This document shows, one piece after another, positions 10,142-18,778 of a stretch of 64,000 nucleotides of DNA (positions are counted from its first letter, which is position 1; every line of letters begins with the position of its first letter). Both the position numbers and the translations under genes were made by a program. Below the pieces are notes generated by a model. That model did not search any database. It was not told where the DNA came from and saw nothing but the letters and a program-made list of their open reading frames with translations. The stretch covers positions 27,781 to 91,780 of the forward strand of contig JAHHQX010000009.1 of NCBI GenBank assembly GCA_020026155.1. Reading direction: 5' to 3'. The DNA is from Actinobacillus sp. (GTDB lineage: Bacteria; Pseudomonadota; Gammaproteobacteria; Enterobacterales; Pasteurellaceae).

Positions 10142-10172
10142 TATTTATGATGATGTGTTATTAGGAGACGTT

Positions 10173-11135
10173 ATGAATGCATTAGACCAAGACGTTCTTG
10201 CTCAAGTTTGTAAATGGCTAGAAAGCGGAAAATCAATTTATTTGTGCAGTGTTTTATCCACTTATGGGTCTGCCCCTCGTCCCGTGGGTTCACTTTTTGC
10301 GACTGATGGAGATGTTCGTTTTGGGTCAATTTCAGGTGGCTGTGTTGAAGACGCCTTTGTTAAATTAATAAAGGAAGATAAATTAACGAATAGCCAGCGA
10401 ACCTTCGATTATGGTTCCCATATTGCCACTGAACCAGGTAATTATGAGCTACCTTGTGGAGGACACATCCAACTTCTGATTGAAAAATTGCGTCCTGTCC
10501 ATCTCGCTAATATTCAACTTTGGCTTGAATATGCGAAAGCAGATCAGGACTTTGCGCGCCTTATCAATTTAAAAACTGGTGAAAGAGAAATTTTTTCATC
10601 TGCACCTAAAAATAGAACGGATGATTGGGTGATTCAAAATTATCAACAAAAATATCAGCTTCTTCTTATCGGAATAAGTCAAGTCAGTGAGGAATTAGCG
10701 CGCCTTGCACATAAAGGTAATTTCACTGTCCGTATTTGCGATACTCGCGAAGAATACCGTAACAGTTGGCATTGGGGCATTGATAAAGGTGGTATTGAAG
10801 TAGAATGGCAGTCGCCAGATAATTTTGTAGAAAAAAATGTAACACCTAAAACTGCCGTCCTTGCGCTTGCACACGATCCACGCGTTGATGATTTAGCGAT
10901 GATGGCTGGATTAGAATCAGACGCATTTTATGTTGGTGCACTCGGCTCAACACGAACAAATGCTAAACGTTTAGAACGCTTAAAACGAATTGGAGAGTAT
11001 GATGATGTAACGATTTCTCGCTTGCACGGACCAATTGGCTTAGATATTGGTAGTCGAACTCCATTTGAGATTGCGATTGCGATTATGGCCGATTTAATTG
11101 CAACTAAAAATAAAATTATTTTAAAGAGAATCTAA
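10173..11135 (+). CDS. XdhC/CoxI-family molybdenum cofactor insertion protein
   Basis: XdhC-type chaperone that binds Moco, promotes its sulfuration and inserts it into xanthine-dehydrogenase-family enzymes. The ATG at 10173 is preferred to an in-frame TTG at 10119 because it follows AGGAG and begins at the family N-terminus (MNALDQDVLAQV). The 320-residue product has the N-terminal XdhC_CoxI domain (YGSAPRPVGS, SISGGCVED) and a C-terminal Rossmann domain (LLIGISQVSEELA, ALGSTRTNAKR, HGPIGLDIGSRTPFEIA). Position behind the oxidoreductase subunits fits maturation of that enzyme. Confidence 0.92.
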   Translation: MNALDQDVLAQVCKWLESGKSIYLCSVLSTYGSAPRPVGSLFATDGDVRFGSISGGCVEDAFVKLIKEDKLTNSQRTFDYGSHIATEPGNYELPCGGHIQLLIEKLRPVHLANIQLWLEYAKADQDFARLINLKTGEREIFSSAPKNRTDDWVIQNYQQKYQLLLIGISQVSEELARLAHKGNFTVRICDTREEYRNSWHWGIDKGGIEVEWQSPDNFVEKNVTPKTAVLALAHDPRVDDLAMMAGLESDAFYVGALGSTRTNAKRLERLKRIGEYDDVTISRLHGPIGLDIGSRTPFEIAIAIMADLIATKNKIILKRI

Positions 11136-11138
11136 AAT

Positions 11139-11711
11139 ATGGAATGTATTATTCTTAGTGCCGGTTTATCAAGCCGTATGAATGATTGGAAACAAGATCT
11201 TCCTTATAAAGGCAAAACGATCCTCGATCATGCTATTCAAAATGCATTAAAGGTCTGCAAAAAAATTATCTTAGTGACTGGATTTCGTCATGAAATATTG
11301 CAACAAAAATATGCAAATAATCCCAATGTCATTACTGTTTACAATCCTGATTTCCAACAAGGAATGTTTTCATCGATCCAACATGGCGTGGAATATGTAA
11401 AAGGCGATCGTTTTTTTATTACACATGGCGATATGCCCTGTATCGATCCAAATGTCTTTGAAACATTGATCCATCATCCAGTTGAAAAAAATACGATCGT
11501 TTTTCCAGGGAATAAAGAACATACTGGCCACCCTGTCCTTTTACCCAAGGCTGCGATTCCATTGATTCGCCAAGCCCCAAAGCGAAATAGTAAAATGAAA
11601 TCAATCTTAGGCACATTCTGTTACCACTATTTGAATCTTCCTGAATCAACCGGAATCTTTAAGGATATTGACACGCCAGATGACTATTTGGCGCTATTAA
11701 AAGCCGAATAA
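11139..11711 (+). CDS. Molybdenum cofactor cytidylyltransferase-like protein (MocA/MobA-like)
   Basis: NTP-transferase-fold enzyme that adds a nucleotide, usually CMP, to molybdopterin. The 190-residue product has the N-terminal nucleotide site LSAGLSSRM, the GMFSSIQ segment, HGDMPC with the metal-binding Asp, and DIDTPDDY near the C-terminus. Members encoded beside XdhC are normally MocA-type making the cytosine dinucleotide cofactor; that specificity is inferred. The start lies three bases behind xdhC and a terminator follows, so this ends the molybdenum enzyme operon. Confidence 0.87.
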   Translation: MECIILSAGLSSRMNDWKQDLPYKGKTILDHAIQNALKVCKKIILVTGFRHEILQQKYANNPNVITVYNPDFQQGMFSSIQHGVEYVKGDRFFITHGDMPCIDPNVFETLIHHPVEKNTIVFPGNKEHTGHPVLLPKAAIPLIRQAPKRNSKMKSILGTFCYHYLNLPESTGIFKDIDTPDDYLALLKAE

Positions 11712-11719
11712 TTTTTTAT

Positions 11720-11757
11720 AAGGCGTAAGTACATTTAATTACGCCTTTGATATTTTT
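11720..11757 (+). terminator. Terminator of the molybdenum hydroxylase operon
   Basis: AAGGCGTAA and TTACGCCTT form a 9-bp stem at 11720-11747, followed by an interrupted T-run. Confidence 0.75.
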
Positions 11758-11795
11758 TATCTATTAAATTTATAGGTATTGTTCGATTTTATCTT

Positions 11796-11837
11796 TTGAT
11801 CGAGCTCAATTTTTATTCATCCTTTCCCAAATATAAT
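11796..11837 (+). promoter_or_regulatory. FNR-type site and -10 box of the peroxidase promoter
   Basis: TTGAT-CGAG-CTCAA at 11796-11809 matches the FNR half-site consensus at nine of ten positions. A perfect TATAAT lies at 11832-11837. With a start point about seven bases beyond the -10 box, the operator is centred at -41.5, the exact place for class II FNR activation. The E. coli homologue YhjA is also FNR-activated. Confidence 0.75.
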
Positions 11838-11883
11838 AATTTTTCATCAATTCTATTCACTATACTTATCTCTTGGAGTTTTT

Positions 11884-13284
11884 ATGAAAAAATTTATTTT
11901 AGGGTGTGGATGTCTAGGGCTTGCGACCTATCTTGGGACAGTAGGGTATATTTATCTATTCGATAAATCTCAAAATGAGATTTTATTAAAACAGCATTAT
12001 CCTGGTAAAAACCAACAAATTGCGAATATTTTGCACGAAAGTGGGTGTCAAAGTTGCCACACTTCCAATCCTACTCTCCCTTTCTATGCACATATTCCTG
12101 GTTTAAATAAACTTGTTGAGCTAGATATTATGCGAGGTAATCAATTATTTAATTTGAATAATTTTTTAGAGGGATTAAAAGATCCAAATAAAATTTCGGA
12201 AGTTGATCTCGCTAAACTAGAACATGTCTTAAAAGATAACAGCATGCCTCCGCTACGTTTTAAAATGATCCACTGGGGAAGCGGTTTAACACAAAAAGAA
12301 AATAACCTGTTACTCGATTGGATTTATGAACAGCGCCGACAAAAATTTTTACCACAGGATACACAAGGCACTGATGCAAAACGTAGTGTCCAGCCTATTC
12401 CTAATACCCTTCCTATTAATGCTCAAAAGGCTGCCCTTGGGAATATTTTATACCACGATGTTCGTCTTTCTGGTGATAATAGCGTATCCTGCCACACTTG
12501 CCATCAGTTGAATAATGGTGGTGTAGATGGTCTTGTTACTTCAACAGGTATCAAAGGACAAAAAGGAGGGATCAATGCACCGACAGTATTTAATGCCGCC
12601 TTTAATAAAGCTCAATTCTGGGATGGACGGGCTAAAGATCTTGCCACACAAGCGGGGGGACCACCGCTCAATCCAGTTGAAATGGGCTCAAAAAACTGGA
12701 ATGAAATTATCCATAAACTTTCTCAGGATGAGGCACTCAAAAAACAATTTCTCGCACTTTATCCAGCGATTACGCCAGAAAACATTACAAACGCCATTGC
12801 TGAATTTGAAAAAACATTAATTACACCAAACAGCGCATTCGATAAATATCTCAAGGGTGATAAAAAAGCTCTTAGCCCAAGTGCCGTTAAGGGATATCAA
12901 TTATTTATCGAAAATAAATGTAGCACTTGCCATGTGGGTGTAGCACTGGGTGGACAATCTTATGAATTATTCGGCATACACGATAATTATTTTGCTAATC
13001 GTAAACAGCCACAAACCGATGCGGATAAAGGTCGTTTCTCGCAAACCCAAAACTCAGCCGATCTACATAGATTTAAAGTTCCAACGCTCCGGAATGTTGC
13101 TCTAACCGCACCTTATTTCCATGATGGTAGTGTAGCAGATCTAGGAGAAGCAATTAAAATTATGGCGCATTACCAAAGCGGAACCGATCTCACACCAGCG
13201 CAAATTGCTGATATAAAAGCTTTCTTAGAATCTTTAACTGGGGAGTATCAAGGAAAAGTTTTAACGAAAAATAAAAAACAATAA
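11884..13284 (+). CDS. Triheme quinol/cytochrome c peroxidase (QPO/YhjA type)
   Basis: Membrane-anchored peroxidase reducing hydrogen peroxide with electrons from quinol or cytochrome c. The 466-residue product has an uncleaved-looking N-terminal anchor (about residues 4-26). An extra N-terminal heme domain carries CQSCH (residue 55), followed by the two-heme CCP/MauG core with CHTCH near 200 and CSTCH near 345. This three-heme layout and length match E. coli YhjA and the quinol peroxidase of Aggregatibacter actinomycetemcomitans. RBS is TTGGAG. It sits behind the molybdenum enzyme genes but has its own FNR-like promoter and a terminator after it, so it is a separate transcript. Confidence 0.92.
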   Translation: MKKFILGCGCLGLATYLGTVGYIYLFDKSQNEILLKQHYPGKNQQIANILHESGCQSCHTSNPTLPFYAHIPGLNKLVELDIMRGNQLFNLNNFLEGLKDPNKISEVDLAKLEHVLKDNSMPPLRFKMIHWGSGLTQKENNLLLDWIYEQRRQKFLPQDTQGTDAKRSVQPIPNTLPINAQKAALGNILYHDVRLSGDNSVSCHTCHQLNNGGVDGLVTSTGIKGQKGGINAPTVFNAAFNKAQFWDGRAKDLATQAGGPPLNPVEMGSKNWNEIIHKLSQDEALKKQFLALYPAITPENITNAIAEFEKTLITPNSAFDKYLKGDKKALSPSAVKGYQLFIENKCSTCHVGVALGGQSYELFGIHDNYFANRKQPQTDADKGRFSQTQNSADLHRFKVPTLRNVALTAPYFHDGSVADLGEAIKIMAHYQSGTDLTPAQIADIKAFLESLTGEYQGKVLTKNKKQ

Positions 13285-13291
13285 TATATAA

Positions 13292-13322
13292 AAAATGCCT
13301 GCAACTGCAGGCATTTTCTTTT
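13292..13322. terminator. Bidirectional terminator between peroxidase and proS
   Basis: AAAATGCCTGC and GCAGGCATTTT form an 11-bp stem with a 4-base loop between the two convergent genes. A- and T-rich flanks allow use in both directions. Confidence 0.85.
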
Positions 13323-13334
13323 ATGAAAAATGAA

Positions 13335-15041
13335 TTAAAGAGAAGACAAGAAAGTCATTAACTCATCTTTAGAAATTAATAATTTCTCACCTGTTTTACG
13401 GTTTTTATATTCAATTTGACCATTGTTAAGGTTTTTCTCACCAATCACAATCATATGAGGTACACCGATTAATTCCATATCGGCAAACATTACACCTGGA
13501 CGTTCATTACGGTCATCAAGAATAACTTCTACACCTTTGAAACGTAAATCATCGTAAAGTTGCTCTGCAAATTCTTTCACCACTTCTGACTTATGCATAT
13601 TCATTGGAACGATCGCCATTTTGAATGGTGCAATTTCATCAGTTGGCCAAATGATACCGCGATCGTCATGGCTTTGTTCAATCGCAGCAGCCACAACACG
13701 ACTTACACCAATACCATAGCAACCCATTGTCATCACTTGTGGGCGACCATCTTCACCTTGAACAGTTGCATTCATCGCTTCAGAGTATTTTTTACCAAGT
13801 TGGAAAATATGTGCAACTTCAATACCACGTTTGATATGAAGTGTACCTTTACCATCTGGACTGACATCACCTGCTACAACATTACGGATATCTGCAACTT
13901 CTGCCATTGGTAAATCACGTTCCCAGTTTACATTGAAATAATGTTTACCATCTTGGTTTGCACCCATCGCAAAATCACTCATAATCGCAACGCTACGGTC
14001 AACGATAATTGGCATATTTAATTCTAATGCACCAAGCGAACCTGTACCCGCACCGACTACGGCACGAATTTCTTCATCGGTTGCAAATTCAAGTGGATCA
14101 GCAACAAGTGAATGTTTCTGTGCTTTGATTTCATTTAATTCATGATCACCACGTACCATTAATGCAACTAAAGGTGCATCTTCAGTTGCCCCTTTTACGA
14201 TAAGGGTTTTCGCAATTTGTTCTGCTTTTAATCCGTGCTCGCGTACTAACTCATCAATGGTTTTTGCATTTGGCGTATCAACCAAAACCATTTCTGCTGT
14301 TGGGGCTTGACGTTCACCGACTGCAATCGCTTCTGCAAGCTCAATATTTGCCGCATAATCAGATTCAGTTGAGAATACGATATCGTCTTCCCCACTGTCT
14401 GCTAAAACTTGGAATTCATGAGAAGCATTCCCACCAATAGAGCCTGTATCTGCATGTACCGCACGGAAATCTAAGCCTAAACGTAAGAAAATATTGCTAT
14501 AAGCACGATACATTTCTTCATAAGTTTCTTGAAGAGACTCATGACTTAAATGGAAAGAATAACCATCTTGCATTAAAAATTCACGGCTACGCATAATCCC
14601 AAAACGCGGACGTACTTCATCACGGAATTTAGTTTGAATTTGATATAATGCAAGCGGTAATTGACGGTATGAGGTAATTTCACGACGAACTAAATCAGTA
14701 ACAACTTCTTCATGAGTTGGTCCAAGTACAAAATCACGATTACCACGATCAACAAAACGCAGTAATTCAGGACCATATTGTTCCCAACGTTTAGATTCTT
14801 GCCATAATTCTGCTGGTTGAACAACTGGCATCTCAATTTCTAATGCGCTGGTTCTAGACATTTCATCACGAACGATGTTTTCAACTTTTTTAAGTACACG
14901 CAAGCCGGTTGGTAACCATGTATAAAGCCCTGATGCTAGAGGACGTACCATCCCTGCACGTAACATAAGTTGGTGACTCACAACCTGAGCATCATTTGGT
15001 GTTTCTTTCAATGTTGAAAAAAGATATTTACTTGCTCGCAT
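13335..15041 (-). CDS. proS: Prolyl-tRNA synthetase
   Basis: Class II aminoacyl-tRNA synthetase charging tRNA-Pro. The 568-residue product is the bacterial long form: motif 2 and 3 elements (TKFRDEVRPRFGIMRSREF; MGCYGIGVSRVVAAAIEQ), with the YbaK-like editing domain inserted between them (about 225-390) that clears mischarged Ala-tRNA-Pro, and a C-terminal anticodon-binding domain. The N-terminus MRASKYLFSTLKETP is typical. It is separated from dgkA by about 200 bases holding a copy of the dispersed motif. Confidence 0.98.
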   Translation of the reverse strand: MRASKYLFSTLKETPNDAQVVSHQLMLRAGMVRPLASGLYTWLPTGLRVLKKVENIVRDEMSRTSALEIEMPVVQPAELWQESKRWEQYGPELLRFVDRGNRDFVLGPTHEEVVTDLVRREITSYRQLPLALYQIQTKFRDEVRPRFGIMRSREFLMQDGYSFHLSHESLQETYEEMYRAYSNIFLRLGLDFRAVHADTGSIGGNASHEFQVLADSGEDDIVFSTESDYAANIELAEAIAVGERQAPTAEMVLVDTPNAKTIDELVREHGLKAEQIAKTLIVKGATEDAPLVALMVRGDHELNEIKAQKHSLVADPLEFATDEEIRAVVGAGTGSLGALELNMPIIVDRSVAIMSDFAMGANQDGKHYFNVNWERDLPMAEVADIRNVVAGDVSPDGKGTLHIKRGIEVAHIFQLGKKYSEAMNATVQGEDGRPQVMTMGCYGIGVSRVVAAAIEQSHDDRGIIWPTDEIAPFKMAIVPMNMHKSEVVKEFAEQLYDDLRFKGVEVILDDRNERPGVMFADMELIGVPHMIVIGEKNLNNGQIEYKNRKTGEKLLISKDELMTFLSSL

Positions 15042-15209
15042 TATATTTAATTCCTTAATTCGATATAAAAAAGTAGCGCTAGTTTACCAGTTCACAGGAT
15101 TGCAATAAAGCAACCATATCAAGATTTTTCTTATCTTATTAGTGTTCGCGATACTTTAAATTCAATACGCCCTTTAATAAAACAATATTCCTTTACGAAT
15201 CTCGTTTAC

Positions 15210-15239
15210 CCCATAAATTTTCATGAAAATGGAGGCATG
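15210..15239 (-). repeat. Dispersed motif, single copy behind dgkA
   Basis: Read on the minus strand: CATGCCTCCATTTTCATG, then AAAATTTATGGG. It differs from the consensus at three core positions. It begins nine bases after the dgkA stop. The copy at 18748-18777 shares extra flanking bases with it (CTCGTT...CCCATAAATTTT on the plus strand). Confidence 0.75.
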
Positions 15240-15248
15240 TTTCTACTT

Positions 15249-15602
15249 TTAGAATAATAAAATTCCTACCCAAGTCACAAATAAAATCACCAACGCCACA
15301 AATACTGCCGCAGAGCCAAGATCTTTAGCACGACCTGATAATTCATGATATTCCGTACCTATTCGATTCACAACCGCTTCGATGCCTGTATTTAAGAGTT
15401 CAACTACAAGCACTAACAATACCGAACAAATTAATAAGATACATTCGATTTTATTTTTTCCAAGCCATAAAGCGAGAGGTACCAAAATTGCAGTAAGAAT
15501 TAATTCCTGACGAAATGCAGTTTCCGTTAGCGCGGCTTTAAGTCCTTTAATTGAATAACGTGTTGAATTGATAAGATGCGTTAATCCTTTCGTTTGTTGC
15601 AT
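15249..15602 (-). CDS. dgkA: Diacylglycerol kinase
   Basis: Small inner-membrane kinase that recycles diacylglycerol to phosphatidic acid. The 117-residue product has three membrane helices and the family active-site motif (VVELLNTGIEAVVNRIG), with Glu and Asn residues placed as in E. coli DgkA. The N-terminal KGLTHLINSTRYSIKGLKAA amphipathic part is typical. It lies 13 bases behind relA on the same strand and is likely co-transcribed with it. Confidence 0.97.
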   Translation of the reverse strand: MQQTKGLTHLINSTRYSIKGLKAALTETAFRQELILTAILVPLALWLGKNKIECILLICSVLLVLVVELLNTGIEAVVNRIGTEYHELSGRAKDLGSAAVFVALVILFVTWVGILLF

Positions 15603-15615
15603 AATTTTCTCTTAG

Positions 15616-17841
15616 TTATAAACGTTTTGCTTCAATAATATCTGGAATTTGAGCCAATCCGAGTAAGACTTTACTTAGGCTATCAACTCCACTTAATTTA
15701 ATATCCATCTGAATAATCGCTAATTGTTTTTTGCTTTCCGTATGGGTAGATACCGACAAGACATCTACTTTATGATTGGCTAAAACAGTCGTGATATCAC
15801 GCAATAATCCATGGCGATCACCCGCCACAATCTGAATGCTAATCCGAAAGTCTTGCGAATGTTTTTGTCCCCAGTGGGCGCCAACGACTCGCTCGGGATG
15901 ACTATTTTGCATCTCAATAAACTGCTCGCAATCCACACGGTGAATAGAAATTCCACGTCCAAGAGTAATATAGCCTGCAATCTCATCGCCATAGATTGGC
16001 TGACAACATCCTGCCATATAATGTAATAAGTTCCCGACACCATCAACAGTAACCAGTTGGTTTCTCTCGTCTTTATTGATAGCTGGCGTACGGTTTGCGA
16101 CCTGACGTAAAATATCTGCATCAGCCTGCTCTGCTGTAGCTTTGCCCTTTTTATTTTGCAGATAATTCATAAGATGTTGTAAACGAATATCGCCAGAACC
16201 AATCCCCGCATACAAGTCATCAAGATGCTTTAAATTATACCGTGTTAAGGCATTTTTTTCGGCTTGCTTTAAATTCAATCCTAATGCGTTAACTTCATGT
16301 TCAAATTGTTCCTTGCCTAGAGGGATATCTTTTTCACGATCAAGTTTTTTGAAAAAAGCGTTAATTCGGCTACGCGCTTTTGGTGTGCGGGTGAATCCTA
16401 AACTTGGATTAACCCAATCCCGACTCGGATTTGGATTCTTCTGAGTCAGAATATCAACTTGATCTCCCATCTGTAATTGGTAAGTAAAAGGTACAATACG
16501 CCCCCCTACTTTTGCACCAATACAACGGTGACCAATTTGGCTATGAATCGCATACGCAAAATCCAAGGGGGTTGAACCTGTTGGTAAATCTACCACTTCG
16601 CCGCGCGGAGTAAAAACATAAACGCGATCATCAAATACTTGTGAACGTATTTCTGCGAGAATATCACCAGAATCCACAATATCTGCTTGCCACGCTAAAA
16701 GTTTTCTAAGCCATGCAATTTTTTCTTCATAGTCAGTTTTCCCACCAACAATCCCTTCTTTATATTTCCAATGAGCTGCGACGCCTAACTCGGCATTATC
16801 ATGCATCTCTTGAGTACGAATTTGGATTTCAACTGGCTTATTTCCTTTACCGAGCACAACAGTATGAATTGACTGATACCCATTAGGTTTTGGGTTAGCA
16901 ACGTAATCATCAAATTGATCAGGTAAATGTTTAAAATGAGTATGCACTAGCCCCAAAACGGCATAGCAATCCTGTAACTCTTTAACAATGATTCGCACCG
17001 CGCGCACATCATAAAGCTGATCAAATTCTAAATGCTTTTTCTGCATTTTTTTCCAAATGCTATAAATGTGTTTGGGGCGACCATAAACTTCAACTGCGTA
17101 TAAATTATCTTTGAGATATTGGCGCAATTCACGGACAAAATCGTCAAGATATTGTTCACGGTCTAAACGACGTTCGCCCAGAAGTTTCGCAATAATTCGG
17201 TAATTCTCGGGATGTAAAACGCGAAAGCAATAGTCTTCTAATTCCCATTTTAATTGCCCAATACCTAAGCGATTGGCAAGCGGGGCATAAATATTGCTGC
17301 ATTCTTTTGCGGCAAGTTCACGTTCTTCTTGTGTGTGGTTGTGTGCATCATCGCGTAAGAAAATGATCCGTTCAGCAAGCTTAATAATCACACAACGGAA
17401 ATCTTCTACCATTGCTAAAAGCATGCGCCGCACGTTATCAATTTGTGTGGTATTGCTTGAATTCGCGGTGTTAATTTGACGGAGGTTGTCCATATCCGCA
17501 ACACCTTTTAGCAACTTACGGATTTTTACACCAAAGACTTCTTCAATTTCATCAAGGACAGGATCGTCCCCACCTTTAGTAAGGACAGGAAATAACATAG
17601 CAGTGATAAGGCTTTCTGCATCCATATTTAAGCTGTGCAGAATTTCTACCATTTCTGGACCTGCTAGAAGGTAATAAATAGGTGCTTTATCGAGCTCCCT
17701 CGCCATCACTTTTTCACAAGCAAAATTCCAGGCTTGTTCCAAATCTGCTTCAACCTCAGCAGGGACGTTTAGGGTCGTGCTCCATTTTTTTAAATCAAAA
17801 CTATCTGGATTTAATAAATGAGTTCCTCGAATTGCAACCAT
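15616..17841 (-). CDS. relA: GTP pyrophosphokinase RelA
   Basis: Ribosome-associated (p)ppGpp synthetase of the stringent response. The 741-residue product shows, in order, a hydrolase-like domain lacking the catalytic His-Asp pair (MLFPVLTKGG instead), the synthetase domain with YSIWKKMQKK, QLYDVRAVRII and HWKYKEG, a TGS domain (VYVFTPRGEVVDLPTGSTPLDFAYAIH), a zinc-finger-like segment (GCCQPIYGDEI) and a C-terminal ACT domain. The missing HD pair marks it as RelA, not bifunctional SpoT. Confidence 0.97.
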   Translation of the reverse strand: MVAIRGTHLLNPDSFDLKKWSTTLNVPAEVEADLEQAWNFACEKVMARELDKAPIYYLLAGPEMVEILHSLNMDAESLITAMLFPVLTKGGDDPVLDEIEEVFGVKIRKLLKGVADMDNLRQINTANSSNTTQIDNVRRMLLAMVEDFRCVIIKLAERIIFLRDDAHNHTQEERELAAKECSNIYAPLANRLGIGQLKWELEDYCFRVLHPENYRIIAKLLGERRLDREQYLDDFVRELRQYLKDNLYAVEVYGRPKHIYSIWKKMQKKHLEFDQLYDVRAVRIIVKELQDCYAVLGLVHTHFKHLPDQFDDYVANPKPNGYQSIHTVVLGKGNKPVEIQIRTQEMHDNAELGVAAHWKYKEGIVGGKTDYEEKIAWLRKLLAWQADIVDSGDILAEIRSQVFDDRVYVFTPRGEVVDLPTGSTPLDFAYAIHSQIGHRCIGAKVGGRIVPFTYQLQMGDQVDILTQKNPNPSRDWVNPSLGFTRTPKARSRINAFFKKLDREKDIPLGKEQFEHEVNALGLNLKQAEKNALTRYNLKHLDDLYAGIGSGDIRLQHLMNYLQNKKGKATAEQADADILRQVANRTPAINKDERNQLVTVDGVGNLLHYMAGCCQPIYGDEIAGYITLGRGISIHRVDCEQFIEMQNSHPERVVGAHWGQKHSQDFRISIQIVAGDRHGLLRDITTVLANHKVDVLSVSTHTESKKQLAIIQMDIKLSGVDSLSKVLLGLAQIPDIIEAKRL

Positions 17842-17995
17842 ATTTTTTTCCTATCTACGGTAAAAAGGCGGAAGTATTCTACCCCCTTTTTGCCAACTTT
17901 GGGGAAATATTTCACAATAAATGCATATTTATTGTATCTTTTCTTAATAATTTTTCTTCAAAATACATAGTGTTATATAACAAACTCTACCACTC

Positions 17996-18721
17996 CTAGT
18001 AAAGTTTTAGATTATTTTTCCCTAAATAAACCTGCGCAAAAAGTTCGCGACTTTTGAGCGGTTTGTCTCCTAGATAATTTTTTAACACTACGCGCATAAA
18101 ACGTTTTGCAGCAGCCTTTACTTGCGGATCGGAAAAATCTCGTACAGCAAAAGCCAATAATTCTTTTCCATAAAATGTCATATTATCTTTAGCAATTGAT
18201 GCAATAAAACCACGTTCTGCACGATATTGATATGTCATATTTTCATCGACTGGTTTCCCAGTCCCGATACAATGGCAAAAATCTATACCATAGCCAAGAT
18301 AATCTAGTAACTTAAATTCAAAAGTCCGCAATGTGGCTTCTAAGTTGTCTGGATATTGAGTAAGCCCCGTTAAACACATTAAATAATCTTGAAAAAGTGC
18401 TGGATAGGCTGTCTCTTTTTCTAAAAGCCGAATCATGATTTCATTCACATAAAAGCCACTATACAAAGCAGCATTTTGCAAAGGTAACGAAATAGAAGCT
18501 GCCTCTGCTCGTGTTAAAATTTTTAGGGCACCCTTTCCTGACCAGCGCACTAATAATGGCGTAAAAGGCTGTAAAACGCTTTTCCAAGGTGAGCGTTTTC
18601 CACGAGCACCTTTCGCTAATAAGGTAAGACGCCCCGATTCTTCAGTGAAAATATCCACAAGCAAGCTACTTTCACCATACGGTTTACGATGAAGCACAAA
18701 TGCTCGCTGCCAATTGTCCAT
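17996..18721 (-). CDS. recO: DNA repair protein RecO
   Basis: RecO loads RecA onto SSB-covered single-stranded DNA with RecR. The ATG at 18721 is chosen over an in-frame TTG at 18736 because it yields MDNWQRAFVLHRKPYGESS, the usual family start with an N-terminal OB fold. The 241-residue product continues with the helical C-terminal domain (FEFKLLDYLGYGIDFCHC). A dispersed-motif copy lies within the coding region at 18628-18657, encoding the ESGRLTLL stretch. Confidence 0.95.
   Translation of the reverse strand: MDNWQRAFVLHRKPYGESSLLVDIFTEESGRLTLLAKGARGKRSPWKSVLQPFTPLLVRWSGKGALKILTRAEAASISLPLQNAALYSGFYVNEIMIRLLEKETAYPALFQDYLMCLTGLTQYPDNLEATLRTFEFKLLDYLGYGIDFCHCIGTGKPVDENMTYQYRAERGFIASIAKDNMTFYGKELLAFAVRDFSDPQVKAAAKRFMRVVLKNYLGDKPLKSRELFAQVYLGKNNLKLY
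18628..18657 (+). repeat. Degenerate dispersed-motif copy inside recO
   Basis: GACGCCCCGATTCTTC followed by a short A-tract. The core matches well and the downstream A/T part is weaker. It lies within recO codons for a conserved ESGRLTLL segment, so chance similarity is possible. Confidence 0.4.
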
Positions 18722-18747
18722 TCTGTTATCTAACAAACTCGTTAAAT

Positions 18748-18777
18748 CCCATAAATTTTATCGAAAAATGAGGCGTG
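18748..18777 (-). repeat. Dispersed motif, single copy between dnaE and recO
   Basis: Minus strand: CACGCCTCATTTTTCG, then two bases, then AAAATTTATGGG. It begins one base after the dnaE stop codon and ends 26 bases before the recO start, so it lies within the likely dnaE-recO transcript. Confidence 0.8.
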
Positions 18778-18778
18778 T

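Noticed and set aside
17682..17999. Plus-strand frame spanning the relA start and the relA-recO gap
   Set aside because: It overlaps the conserved relA N-terminus, has no ribosome site and no recognisable protein.
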